A stretch of 64,000 nucleotides of DNA from Bin80 sp964291275 (GTDB lineage Bacteria; Bacteroidota; Rhodothermia; Rhodothermales; Bin80): positions 1,550,001 through 1,614,000 of the forward strand of contig OZ219799.1 in assembly GCA_964291275.2 (NCBI GenBank). Direction: 5' to 3'. Within the stretch, counting starts at the first letter, position 1. Each line of letters opens with the position of its first letter. The position numbers and the translations under genes are program-made. Below are positions 34,834-43,313 of this stretch, piece by piece. The notes under the pieces were generated by a model. The model did no database searches. It saw nothing but the letters and a program-made list of their open reading frames with translations, and had not been told where the DNA came from.

Positions 34834-36039
34834 GTGAAACAGTCTAGATTAAAACTGGGGACATCCTCTCTGGTTGTAGCTGCTTTTGTAGGTCCAGGCA
34901 CGGTATTGACATGTGCCACTGCGGGAATTGACTTCGGCTATGCGTTGGGTTGGGTATTGTTGTTCTCTGTCGGAGCTACGTTTGTGCTGCAGTCATTCAC
35001 TGCTGGAGCGGGGATTTTGTCCGGGCTTGGCATGGGGGAAGCGCTGCGTGTGTACACCAAACAGTCACCAGTCCGGTGGATAGTGATCACTTTGGTAGTT
35101 CTGGGACTTTGGGCCGGTACTGCGGCATTCCAGACGGGTAACATTGCTGGTGCTGTGGCTGGAGTAAGTAGTCTTACGGGCGGCTTATTTCCGCGAAGCG
35201 TGCTGATTTTGCTTATCGGTCTGTTGGCAGCTGCCGCGCTCTTGCTGCAGCTGCAAATGGTGACAAAACTGCTGGCAGGGCTTGTTGCGCTTATGAGCGC
35301 AGTCTTCCTGGTTACGGTGTTTCTCGCACCAGTAGATTGGCAAGCTGCATTGCAGGGGCTCGTTATCCCTCGAATTCCTGACGGCAGTCTGGTGCGCACA
35401 ATTGCGCTGGTTGGTACCACCGTTGTGACCTACAATCTATTCTTGCACGGAAGTGCTGCCAAGAAGTATTGGGCCCAGGATAATCCCCAGTTTGCCTGGC
35501 GGCGTGAGCTTACCGGAATGGCTATTTTCCTGCCGCTTGGGGGGATAATTTCTGTCGCGATCCTTCTTGCCGGTGCCACACTGGAGGTTGAGGCAGTAGA
35601 GTCGGTAGCGGCGATTGCGCCAGTGATTCGTCCAGCTGTGGGCCCTTTTGCGGAGATACTTTTTGGAGTGGGGTTGTTTGCGGCCGGAATTACTTCAGCA
35701 GTGACAGCCCCCTTGGCAGCAGCCTGTGGTGTGCGGGAAATTTTTGGATGGCCAGATGATACACGACACCCAGGGTTTCGGATTGTCTGGATATCTGTTC
35801 TGCTTACTGGGATGGTATTCGCATTGTTTGGGCGGAATCCTTTGGAGATTATTATCGCCGCCCAAGCGGCCAATGGACTACTTCTGCCGTTCATAGCTGG
35901 GTTCGTGCTGTTCCTGGCGGCGCGACAAAAAGCCGTAACTCTACCGCACTGGTACTTAGGCCTTGGAATCCTGGTGACACTTATATGTGCAGGGCTTGGT
36001 GGTCGGACGCTTATTTGGGTTTGGGGGCAGCTGAGTTAG
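34834..36039 (+). CDS. NRAMP-like membrane transporter with non-canonical metal-site motifs
   Basis: 401 residues, about eleven hydrophobic helices, GTG start at 34834. The first helix reads FVGPGTVLTCATAGIDFGYALGW, aligned with NRAMP TM1, but the metal-binding DPGN is replaced by GPGT. TM6 reads VTYNLFLHGSA where canonical proteins have MPHN-like sequence, so the Asn/His region is partly kept but the Met is lost. It therefore belongs to the divergent NRAMP-related group whose substrates may not be Mn or Fe. It overlaps the convergent tatC by 4 bases and follows korAB closely. Confidence 0.82.
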   Translation: MKQSRLKLGTSSLVVAAFVGPGTVLTCATAGIDFGYALGWVLLFSVGATFVLQSFTAGAGILSGLGMGEALRVYTKQSPVRWIVITLVVLGLWAGTAAFQTGNIAGAVAGVSSLTGGLFPRSVLILLIGLLAAAALLLQLQMVTKLLAGLVALMSAVFLVTVFLAPVDWQAALQGLVIPRIPDGSLVRTIALVGTTVVTYNLFLHGSAAKKYWAQDNPQFAWRRELTGMAIFLPLGGIISVAILLAGATLEVEAVESVAAIAPVIRPAVGPFAEILFGVGLFAAGITSAVTAPLAAACGVREIFGWPDDTRHPGFRIVWISVLLTGMVFALFGRNPLEIIIAAQAANGLLLPFIAGFVLFLAARQKAVTLPHWYLGLGILVTLICAGLGGRTLIWVWGQLS

Positions 36040-36935
36040 GCTGCATCGCCAAAAGCTTTGTCCAGTTCACGAATTCGTTTGCGCTCTACCCAGGCAGCCA
36101 CGAGTATTGAACCTTCGTAGAGCAGGTACAACGGAATGGCAGCGGCGAACATGGAGAAAGGGTCGGCAGGAGTGACGAGGGCGCCAAGTACGAAAACGGC
36201 CAGAAACGCATACTTGCGAAAGGCACGTAACCGCTCTGGTGTAGCGAGTCCCAATTTTGTAAGAAAATAGATTATGACAGGGAGCTCGAAGAGTATCCCG
36301 GAGCCAAAGGCCCACCAGGTCACGCTGCTGAAGTAACGTGTGATGTCAAACTCGTTCCGAATAAGGGGAGAAATACTGAGATTATTGAAAAAATTCAATG
36401 CTAATGGGGTGATCACATAGTAGCCGAACAGGATGCCGATCGCAAAGAAGATGGTTGCAAAGGCTGCAATGAATCGCATGCCAGCTCTTTCTTTCGGATA
36501 GAGGCCGGGCTCGATAAATTTCCAGATGGAGTAAATGAGGATGGGGGAACCAGCTACAAGTCCTACGGCCATAACAATGCCCATGAGTGCAAAGAACTGG
36601 CCGGCTACCGTACGGTTTTGCAGGTGTAGCTCTTCAAAATCAAACCCCAGGAGTTGGTATGTGATGAAGTCTGATCTTGCAGGGCCCATGAGGATTACAT
36701 CTACCACCCAGTCATGGAATATTGCTGCGACGATAGTCATGATGACCACGCCACTTATGCCCCTTAGGATCGTCCAGCGTAGATCTTCCAGGTGATCGAG
36801 GAAGGACATTTCGCTGCCCTTCGGCAGCGTATCCTCGCGTGGTTCAGCAAGCGTTTGAGTATCTGCTGCCTGAACTGCGCTGGATGTTTCCGGTTTTAGG
36901 GCACGTCCAAATGTTTTTCGCCAATTGAAACCCAT
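36036..36935 (-). CDS. tatC: Sec-independent protein translocase TatC
   Basis: 299 residues, longer than usual because of a ~45-residue N-terminal cytoplasmic extension ending before MSFLDHLEDLRWTILRG, the conserved TatC start. Six transmembrane helices follow, with the family landmarks SIWKFIEPGLYPKERAG and the conserved Glu in LFELPVIIYFLTKLG. TatC recognises twin-arginine signal peptides. TatA/B genes are not in the window. It lies 5 bases after the phosphoribosyltransferase gene on the same strand. Confidence 0.95.
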   Translation of the reverse strand: MGFNWRKTFGRALKPETSSAVQAADTQTLAEPREDTLPKGSEMSFLDHLEDLRWTILRGISGVVIMTIVAAIFHDWVVDVILMGPARSDFITYQLLGFDFEELHLQNRTVAGQFFALMGIVMAVGLVAGSPILIYSIWKFIEPGLYPKERAGMRFIAAFATIFFAIGILFGYYVITPLALNFFNNLSISPLIRNEFDITRYFSSVTWWAFGSGILFELPVIIYFLTKLGLATPERLRAFRKYAFLAVFVLGALVTPADPFSMFAAAIPLYLLYEGSILVAAWVERKRIRELDKAFGDAA

Positions 36936-36940
36936 TTCCC

Positions 36941-37549
36941 TTATGCATGCGTAGCCGAATCGGAGCTTCCCGAATTTTCTTGACCTAATGTCAACTCCAT
37001 CAATGTATCAACCCATAACCCCTCCTGCTCAAGTGCCATTCGGCCATCACCCCATGCGAATTCGAAAATTGTCAAGTATCCTTCAACCATAAAACCCTCC
37101 CTTCGGAGCTCTTTGAGAACGCGCTTGGCCGTTCCTCCACTGTTGAGCAGATCGTCAAGAATTACCACCGGAATCGCAGGATCCAGTGGTCCTTCAATCA
37201 GGCGGCGACGTCCGTAGGGTTTGGGTTGAAGTCGGACCAGTCCTCCGTGCAGGGGCGGTGAGCCAGATGCGTTAATTGTTGCACAGACCATGGCGCTGGC
37301 CCCAATACCGGAACCGGCGACTTGCCTGATTCCAATCCCACGCAACCGGTTGGCAACCAGCTCACCAATCTCACGGGACATTTTTCCATCCAGGAGAGGG
37401 ATACGCATATCCAAGAGCCACTCAACTATCCTGCCTTCAGGGTCAAGAAGTGTCTCATTACTACCTGACACTAAGGCTTTATCATAAATCTTCTGGGACA
37501 GACCGGATTGGTGCAGATGGGGCCAATAATCTATTTTCTCTCGTGTCAT
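36941..37549 (-). CDS. Phosphoribosyltransferase (orotate PRTase-like)
   Basis: 202 residues. The PRPP-binding motif VVILDDLLNSGGTA (~128-141) is typical of type I phosphoribosyltransferases, and the flanking MRIPLLDGKMSREIGELVA and GSGIGASAMVCATINASGS segments resemble the PyrE fold. Key Lys residues of true OPRTs (KPK pattern) are partly visible as LQPKPYGRRRLIEG. It could be PyrE or a paralogue acting on another base. It is probably co-transcribed with tatC, 5 bases apart. Confidence 0.8.
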   Translation of the reverse strand: MTREKIDYWPHLHQSGLSQKIYDKALVSGSNETLLDPEGRIVEWLLDMRIPLLDGKMSREIGELVANRLRGIGIRQVAGSGIGASAMVCATINASGSPPLHGGLVRLQPKPYGRRRLIEGPLDPAIPVVILDDLLNSGGTAKRVLKELRREGFMVEGYLTIFEFAWGDGRMALEQEGLWVDTLMELTLGQENSGSSDSATHA

Positions 37550-37806
37550 ATGTTGTAACGTATCCGCACAAAACGCGACCTACGTATACCAAGCGTAGGA
37601 TACTCGGTTCAGGTGAGAAATCGTCGTGGAGTGCTCAGTCTAAACCGTTTGAAGGGCGAAATTACTCCTTTCAGCTATGGAAACCGTACTCGCAGTGCGC
37701 GGAATCATCTACGATAAGTCATGAATTATCGAGGCTTACACAGGGCTCATCGTTGGCTTCCATGGATACTGTTCCATAATCTACCGGGCACGCACACGAA
37801 GGTCAT

Positions 37807-39102
37807 TTAGGCGATCACAAAATCGTACAGTGGATAGGCGGTGCAGAGCGAATAAACTTCTTTCCGTACCTGATGCTGAATTGACTTGTCATTCGGTGCA
37901 CTCAACACGCGGTCAATCAGAGCAACGATGCTCTCTATGTCTGCTTCGCTAAAACCTCTCGTAGTGACAGCAGCAGTTCCGAGACGAATACCACTTGTGA
38001 CGAAGGGGCTTTTATCATCAAAGGGAACCATGTTTTTATTGACAGTGATGTGAGCTGCCTGCAACGCTCGTTCCGCGTCCTTTCCCGTGATGTTTTTGCT
38101 TTGAAGGTCGACCAGAACAAGATGGTTGTCAGTTCCACCGCTCACGACATCATAGCCACGCGACAAAAAGGCGTTTGCCATCTCAGCTGCATTGCGTTGC
38201 ACTTGTCGCGAGTACTCAACAAATTCAGGTTTCAGCGCTTCCTTAAAGGCGACGGCCTTAGCTGCGATTACGTGCACAAGCGGGCCCCCCTGCATACCGG
38301 GGAACACAGCTGAGTCCAGCAGCTCGCTCATATTGCGTACACGACCGCTTTTTCGCGCAATTTTCCCGAATGGATTTTCAAAGTCACGTCCGACAAGAAT
38401 CATTCCACCACGTGGTCCACGAAGCGTTTTGTGGGTTGTTGTTGTAACGATGTGAGCGTATGGCAGCGGGTCATTAAGCAGTCCTGCAGCAATCAATCCA
38501 GCAGGGTGGGCCATATCCATCCATAGGAGGGCATCCACTTCATCAGCGATGGCACGAAAGGCCGCGTAGTCGAAGTCGCGGGAGTACGCACTAGCTCCGA
38601 TAGAGATAAGTTTCGGGCGCACAGCTTTTGCTTTTTCCCGGACACGGTCCATGTCAATACGCCCATCCTGTTCTACGCCGTAATAGGTTGCCTTGAACCA
38701 TATACCGGAGAAATTTACAGGGCTTCCGTGGGTCAGATGCCCACCGTGCGCAAGATCTAGGCCGAGGAATGTATCTCCGGGATTCAAGCAACTCAGGTAC
38801 ACAGCAGCGTTGGCTGATGCGCCGGAGTGTGGTTGAACGTTAACCCAGTCGCACTTAAAGAGTCGCTTGGCGCGCTCGCGAGCCAAATCTTCTGCCGTAT
38901 CTGCAAAATCGCAGCCTCCGTAGTAGCGTCGTCCTGGTAATCCTTCCGCGTATTTATTGGTAAACACAGAGCCCATAGCCTGCATGACGCTTCGGGATAC
39001 AAAATTTTCCGAGGCAATCAACTCCAGTCCGTGGTTTTGCCGGTCTACTTCACGTTCAATAGCGGCAAAGATTTTGGGATCCTGGGATACGAGATAGTTC
39101 AT
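37807..39102 (-). CDS. glyA: Serine hydroxymethyltransferase
   Basis: 431 residues, the normal bacterial length. Motifs: N-terminal NHGLELIASENFVSRSV, EGLPGRRYYGGC, the strand MDMAHPAGLIAAG, and the PLP Schiff-base Lys in TTTTHKTLRGPRGGMIL. It interconverts serine and glycine with tetrahydrofolate, feeding one-carbon units. The stop/start spacing to the DUF4159 gene upstream is 8 bases, so they are probably co-transcribed. Confidence 0.97.
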   Translation of the reverse strand: MNYLVSQDPKIFAAIEREVDRQNHGLELIASENFVSRSVMQAMGSVFTNKYAEGLPGRRYYGGCDFADTAEDLARERAKRLFKCDWVNVQPHSGASANAAVYLSCLNPGDTFLGLDLAHGGHLTHGSPVNFSGIWFKATYYGVEQDGRIDMDRVREKAKAVRPKLISIGASAYSRDFDYAAFRAIADEVDALLWMDMAHPAGLIAAGLLNDPLPYAHIVTTTTHKTLRGPRGGMILVGRDFENPFGKIARKSGRVRNMSELLDSAVFPGMQGGPLVHVIAAKAVAFKEALKPEFVEYSRQVQRNAAEMANAFLSRGYDVVSGGTDNHLVLVDLQSKNITGKDAERALQAAHITVNKNMVPFDDKSPFVTSGIRLGTAAVTTRGFSEADIESIVALIDRVLSAPNDKSIQHQVRKEVYSLCTAYPLYDFVIA

Positions 39103-39110
39103 GTGAGTTT

Positions 39111-39797
39111 TTAGTTGTGTAGACTGGCACCCGTCAGAGCGTACACCAAGATATTGGTTCCCATCTGCAGGGCAGGTTCCCGGATGTCCAACGGGAGGTC
39201 GTGCACTGATTCTGGCTCCCAGCCATCTCCCAAATCGCTCTCGTAACTATAGAAGACGCATAGACGCCCATGCTGGTCGAACAGCCCGAATCCCTGAGGC
39301 GGCTTGCCATCGTGTTCGTGAATTTTTGGAAGACCGTTAGGAAATGAGAAGTGTGTATGATAAATGGGGTGATCAAACGGGAGTTCAATGAATTCCTGTT
39401 CCGGGAATACGCGAGCCATTTCACGGCGGATGGCACTGTCCAAGCCATAGTTGTCGTCTATATGCAGGAAACCTCCGTGCTCCAAGTATTGCCGCAAGCG
39501 GATGATTTCGTGCTCTGTAAACACAGCGTTTCCGTGTCCTGTCAGGTACAGATAGGGGAAGGTGAACAGCCGATCAGTCGAAAGTTCAACGACATCCGGC
39601 CTTGGGTTCACATTTACCAGCGTCTTGTTTCGGACATAGGATAGAAGCTCGGGGAGCGACTGTTCATCACTATACCAGTCTCCTCCCCCGCCATATTTAA
39701 CACGAGCGACAGACAGAGCGTACTCCTGTGCCATACAGGGAGCGGCAAACATCAGACAAATAAAGAGCAGTGATCTGGTCACGGCAGATGCAATCAA
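39111..39797 (-). CDS. DUF4159 family secreted protein
   Basis: 228 residues with a signal peptide (RSLLFICLMFAAPCMAQ). The body matches DUF4159: ARVKYGGGGDWYSDEQSLPELL, then FPYLYLTGHGNAVFTEHEI and RLRQYLEHGGFLHIDDNYG, PFDHPIYHTHFSFPNGLPK and FSYESDLGDGWEP. The fold resembles a glutamine-amidotransferase-like/ThuA domain without evident catalytic residues. It precedes glyA by 8 bases; a functional link is not obvious. Confidence 0.88.
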   Translation of the reverse strand: MIASAVTRSLLFICLMFAAPCMAQEYALSVARVKYGGGGDWYSDEQSLPELLSYVRNKTLVNVNPRPDVVELSTDRLFTFPYLYLTGHGNAVFTEHEIIRLRQYLEHGGFLHIDDNYGLDSAIRREMARVFPEQEFIELPFDHPIYHTHFSFPNGLPKIHEHDGKPPQGFGLFDQHGRLCVFYSYESDLGDGWEPESVHDLPLDIREPALQMGTNILVYALTGASLHN

Positions 39798-40335
39798 GTT
39801 GGGGCGATGGGTTGTACGATGTACAAAAGAACTTGATTGTCCCAGATGAGCGCAAACATTTCCTTTGTTTAGGATAGGTGCAGCTGAGATAGCATATGCA
39901 TATTGGACAAAGGTCCGTTGTTCCAGTCGTACGACTCTTCGCGAAAATTCAGGTTCAGGTCACAAAAAATTTGGAACAAGTAAAGAGGGAGATCAGAACC
40001 TATCTGAATTCTAGTGCGGATAGTTGTGATGATTGTGCGGTACACGAATGTAAACGAGACCTAAAATGCGAAGGTGGGGTCTTAATGCTGTTCAATGAAG
40101 CTGGCGATGAGTTTGCCGGTATTGAACGAATGAGAATCTGAGATACTTGAAAGAGCAGAGACTGGACTGTTGTGCCGCGTTCCAAAGCTCCTCGTTGCAC
40201 CACTCGCAAAGGAAGCAGCTAGTGGCTACGAACATGCTTGTGGCGATGAACACCTCCCTGTTCGTGATCGCTACGACAGCCAGCACGATAAACAGCGGGC
40301 AGCGAGGATGATGACGGTTCACATGGGGCAATCCT
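39798..40335. other. Intergenic or decayed region
   Basis: A plus-strand frame at 39896-40141 (81 codons, Cys-rich CDDCAVHECKRDLKC) is the only possible gene but matches nothing I recognise. The rest shows no convincing coding sequence and becomes GC-richer after about 40180, where the accessory island begins. Confidence 0.35.
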
Positions 40336-40590
40336 TCAGGGCTGTGGAAGGTTGTCCAGATCGGCCAGGGCATCAACTCCGTAGAGCAAGCCGAGTGCGT
40401 CGAGCGTGCTGATGTACGCGCACATCGACGTGGAAGCGTTGCCCCGCTCGATCTTGCTGATGGTGAACTGACTCGTGCCGACATGCTCATCGAACTCACA
40501 CTACTTCCACCCACGGGCAAGGGGGTATCGCATTCCGGGCGCCTTGCCGTTTGGTGGCGACGGAACCTCCTTGGGCGGCGAGTTTGCGGC
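40336..40590 (-). pseudogene. XRE-family helix-turn-helix regulator remnant
   Basis: The minus-strand frame from about 40503 down to a TGA at 40336 reads EHVGTSQFTISKIERGN, then a helix with LDALGLLYGVDALADLDNLP. This is the second half of an XRE/HipB-type DNA-binding domain. The expected first half appears in another frame around 40510-40590 (KLAAQGGSVATKRQG), with stops in between. The gene is broken by a frameshift and in-frame stop. HipB-like proteins usually pair with a HipA kinase; none is visible. Confidence 0.6.
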
Positions 40591-40631
40591 CTCAGAATAT
40601 CGTCCGTGGGCGGAGCAACCAGGGACGGCCG

Positions 40632-41003
40632 CTAGCTCGACCCCGACCCAAGTTCGATGTGTACGTTATACCAGGAGAAACGCTGGCCACTGGCGTCGAG
40701 CGTGACCTCCTTAGTCTCGTCCGGTTCGAGGGAGGTGCGGGGCGTCGGCCCTAGCTCCTTACCGCTCGACAGGTGGATTTCGATCCGCACATTGGTGACT
40801 GTGCTAGCAGTGGTGTTGTGGATCGTGCCGGTGAACTTTTGCGTGCCCTCGTTGTAGCTCAGCGTGAGGTCCACGCCGCTGCGCGTCTCCATCGCCGTCT
40901 CATCCATATTGTAGCGTGTGCCGCTCTCACCGGGCTCCGAGGAGCTGTCGCAGGCGCCTGCCAGCAGGACGAGCAGCAGCGATGCAAGGTGTAATCGTTT
41001 AAT
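40632..41003 (-). CDS. Small lipoprotein, FxLYD-like paralogue 1
   Basis: About 123 residues. A lipoprotein signal (LHLASLLLVLLAGACDSS) is followed by one beta domain: VDLTLSYNEGTQKFTGTIHNTTASTVTNVRI, a string of alternating polar and hydrophobic residues, then ELGPTPRTSLEPDETKEVTL. It resembles FxLYD domains. No ATG/GTG/TTG suits the start; the best-placed codon is ATT at 41003, preceded by GGGAAG, so initiation is unusual or the start is mutated. Related to the gene just upstream (shared ELGPTPR and HNTT/TNTT patterns): a tandem duplication. Confidence 0.62.
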   Translation of the reverse strand: MKRLHLASLLLVLLAGACDSSSEPGESGTRYNMDETAMETRSGVDLTLSYNEGTQKFTGTIHNTTASTVTNVRIEIHLSSGKELGPTPRTSLEPDETKEVTLDASGQRFSWYNVHIELGSGSS

Positions 41004-41028
41004 GGTAGGGTCTTGTCTTCCCGCCGGC

Positions 41029-41502
41029 CTAGTCGCAGGCCGACATTTCGGGGTGGGCGGTCCAGTCGCCGACGGTGCTCCCGCCGGTGCTAAGGGTGAT
41101 CGTGCGGGTTTGGCCGGGTTGTACGTCGTTGCGGGGCGTAGGGCCAAGTTCGGGTCCGCCCGCCAGGTGGACTTCCACTCGCACTGCACAGATAGTCGAG
41201 TCCGTAGTGTTGGTAACGGATCCGACGAACTGGTCCGTGCTCGCATCGTAGTGGAGCTGCAGGCGTACGCCGCGCCGCTCGGCATCCCAGTGCTCGGTGC
41301 GGCCGATGTACGCGCCGCCCTCCTCTCCCTCGGCTCCCTCTTCCCCCTCGGCATGGCCCTCGCCGCTTTCGCCGGCGTGTTCGCCCTGCCCCTCGACGGA
41401 GGGTTGCCGCATGGTGTCGTTCCCAGTGCCGTTGGTGCCGCATGCCACGATGGCGAGGGCCAGCACGATCGTGACTACTGCCTTCCAAGGAATGCTTTTC
41501 AT
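41029..41502 (-). CDS. Small lipoprotein, FxLYD-like paralogue 2
   Basis: 157 residues from the ATG at 41502. A signal ending LALAIVACGT precedes a low-complexity Glu/Gly/His stretch (GEHAGESGEGHAEGEEG) and one beta domain (VRLQLHYDASTDQFVGSVTN, then ELGPTPRNDVQPGQTRTITL) homologous to the next gene downstream, 25 bases away. The sequence looks GC-richer than the housekeeping genes, suggesting later acquisition. Function unknown. Confidence 0.7.
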   Translation of the reverse strand: MKSIPWKAVVTIVLALAIVACGTNGTGNDTMRQPSVEGQGEHAGESGEGHAEGEEGAEGEEGGAYIGRTEHWDAERRGVRLQLHYDASTDQFVGSVTNTTDSTICAVRVEVHLAGGPELGPTPRNDVQPGQTRTITLSTGGSTVGDWTAHPEMSACD

Positions 41503-41936
41503 CTCTCTCACTGTCTGTTTTTAGTTGGTTGGAAAACGTTGGATGAGAAAGCTCAAGAAACGTCCGCTATATACCCCGATGCGACCGTAAAGTTTCATCC
41601 AGAACCGGGGTTGGACGCAGGGAGCGCTATCGCCGCCCCCCACTCCTTTTGTCCAGTTACGGCCCTGATCGCACCTCCATTTTGGCCGACATGCAAGGGA
41701 TAAACCGGGGATTACAAAGCAGGTCTAGGTTTTCACGCTCTCGCGATTTTGGTGATAACACTTCGAAACGTGATTGTCTCCAGTGGGGCTAACTACATTC
41801 AAGAATCACGTATTGCGTTACAGGGACGCTACGTAATACTGAAATTCACCTACGAACCCCGGCTGATGTAGTATTGTCGTCGCCACGTGGCTGTTCTATC
41901 ACGGGACACAAGGGAGTTCACCGCGGTTCGGCAGCT
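41503..41936. other. Intergenic region between lipoprotein genes and ccmE
   Basis: About 430 bases; plus-strand frames overlapping it are not convincing. It holds the promoter region of the lipoprotein pair (minus) and the 3' flank of ccmE. The border between the GC-rich island and the housekeeping sequence seems to fall here. Confidence 0.4.
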
Positions 41937-42356
41937 TCATTGAGCGGTCTCGCCCTTACCTGATGCGGGCAAAGTCTGATCCAGTGCATTCGTATCGCTG
42001 TATTTGGAGGGGCACTTCATGAGGATATGTTCGGCTTCGAACACCTCTCCATTCAGGTATCCCTCTACGACGATCTTTTCGGCATCTTCGAAACTCGCCG
42101 GTTTTGGGTCCCGGTAATGCACTTCGCGTACCGCTCCCTCGTTATCCCGCAGGTGGAACCTGAAAAGGTTTTTTTCGGGGTCGTAGTGGGCCGTCTCGGA
42201 CTGCACCCAGTTACCAACGACATGAGCGCGTGTCCCGGACGCTTCGGCTTCAGAAAAATGCATATATGCCCCCACCTGGTCTCCGAAACTGAAGAGAAGT
42301 AGGGATGCAAAGCCCACCAGGGCAATCAGACTGATAATGGTGCGAGGTTTGCGCAT
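41937..42356 (-). CDS. ccmE: Cytochrome c maturation protein CcmE, CxxxY type
   Basis: 139 residues from the ATG at 42356; a TTG at 42374 overlapping the ccmD stop would add six residues. A membrane anchor (TIISLIALVGFASLLLFSF) is followed by an OB-fold domain. The haem-binding site reads KCPSKY: Cys and Tyr spaced as CxxxY instead of the usual HxxxY. This variant is known from some deltaproteobacterial and archaeal systems. CcmE carries haem covalently to the ligation machinery. No ccmF or ccmH follows in the window. Confidence 0.88.
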   Translation of the reverse strand: MRKPRTIISLIALVGFASLLLFSFGDQVGAYMHFSEAEASGTRAHVVGNWVQSETAHYDPEKNLFRFHLRDNEGAVREVHYRDPKPASFEDAEKIVVEGYLNGEVFEAEHILMKCPSKYSDTNALDQTLPASGKGETAQ

Positions 42357-42370
42357 GATTAAGTCACTGG

Positions 42371-42577
42371 TCAACTCTGATCAATCGGTGGATTTTTTTC
42401 ACTGAGTAGGGATTTCACGGAGGATTCCAGTCGATCAATCTTTCGATCTGTAGCATAGATGAACATAGTGATCCCAATCCAGATGATAAGTACAACGGCA
42501 AGAACAACCATCAGTTTGTCGTTGTCCAACATAACGGTCTCAATGCTACCGGCTGCTTGTATTAACAGGGTGATCAT
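42371..42577 (-). CDS. ccmD: CcmD-like small membrane protein
   Basis: 68 residues with one transmembrane helix (LMVVLAVVLIIWIGITMFIYA) followed by a charged cytoplasmic tail (DRKIDRLESSVKSLL), the usual CcmD layout. It would stabilise the CcmABC haem-export complex. The start overlaps the ccmC stop (ATGA). Assigned by size, topology and position. Confidence 0.75.
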   Translation of the reverse strand: MITLLIQAAGSIETVMLDNDKLMVVLAVVLIIWIGITMFIYATDRKIDRLESSVKSLLSEKNPPIDQS

Positions 42578-43296
42578 GTTTTTGTTTGGAGATGCTCGTC
42601 TTCCTCAATGTTTTGCAGCGTCATTACAGCACGGGCCAGTCTGACACGTTGGGTATAGAGTAGCCAGCCAACGCCAATGAACCCAAGGACTGCAGGGTAA
42701 AAGACTACCCGCATGATTGGATCCGTGATTTCGCTGAAGGCGGGATTGCCCTCTGCACCAGGGTGCAGACTCTCTAATTGACGCGGAAGCACATAAAGCA
42801 GGAAGGGTACGGTTACAAAGGCAAATATATTGTACACAGCAGAGATGCGAGCCCGCTTGCGGGGATCATCCAGTGCACTTCTAAGGGCAAAATACGCGCA
42901 ATAAATCAACACCTGAACAGCAGCCATTGATTGCTTGGGATCAAAATTCCACCAGATATTCGTGCCCTCATACCAAGTGTAATGCGCCCAAACACTACCT
43001 GTAGTAAGACCTAGTATGCCGAATATTACCGCAATCAGCGCTGCGATACGGGATCTGAAATCACTGACAGGATTATTCGTTCGGAGACACTGGATAGCAT
43101 GTATTGCCGAAAGGGCGGTCAGCGCCATCATGGTGAACCACATGGGAACATGAAAATACAGGTTCCGGGCGGTGTGCTCCAGCATCGCTAATTTTGGAAT
43201 GTTCAGCCACGCACCGCCAAAAGAAAACGCTGCCAACAGTACGAGAGTCATCCAGACGATAATTGCAAGGCGTATTGTCTTGTATTTGCGGGGCAT
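42574..43296 (-). CDS. ccmC: Haem exporter/handling protein CcmC
   Basis: 240 residues, six transmembrane helices. The CcmC/CcsA haem-handling region is visible as GSVWAHYTWYEGTNIWWNFDPKQS, the Trp-rich WWD-type motif, with conserved His residues nearby (AHYT; FHVPMWF near residue 49). It presents haem to CcmE at the periplasmic face. It sits between ccmB (17 bases upstream) and ccmD. Confidence 0.92.
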   Translation of the reverse strand: MPRKYKTIRLAIIVWMTLVLLAAFSFGGAWLNIPKLAMLEHTARNLYFHVPMWFTMMALTALSAIHAIQCLRTNNPVSDFRSRIAALIAVIFGILGLTTGSVWAHYTWYEGTNIWWNFDPKQSMAAVQVLIYCAYFALRSALDDPRKRARISAVYNIFAFVTVPFLLYVLPRQLESLHPGAEGNPAFSEITDPIMRVVFYPAVLGFIGVGWLLYTQRVRLARAVMTLQNIEEDEHLQTKT

Positions 43297-43313
43297 TAGG
43301 GTGGAAGACTTTG

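Noticed and set aside
39896..40141. Plus-strand 81-codon frame with Cys-rich segment
   Set aside because: No family resemblance, weak start context, and overlapping frames of similar size on the other strand; not listed as a gene.
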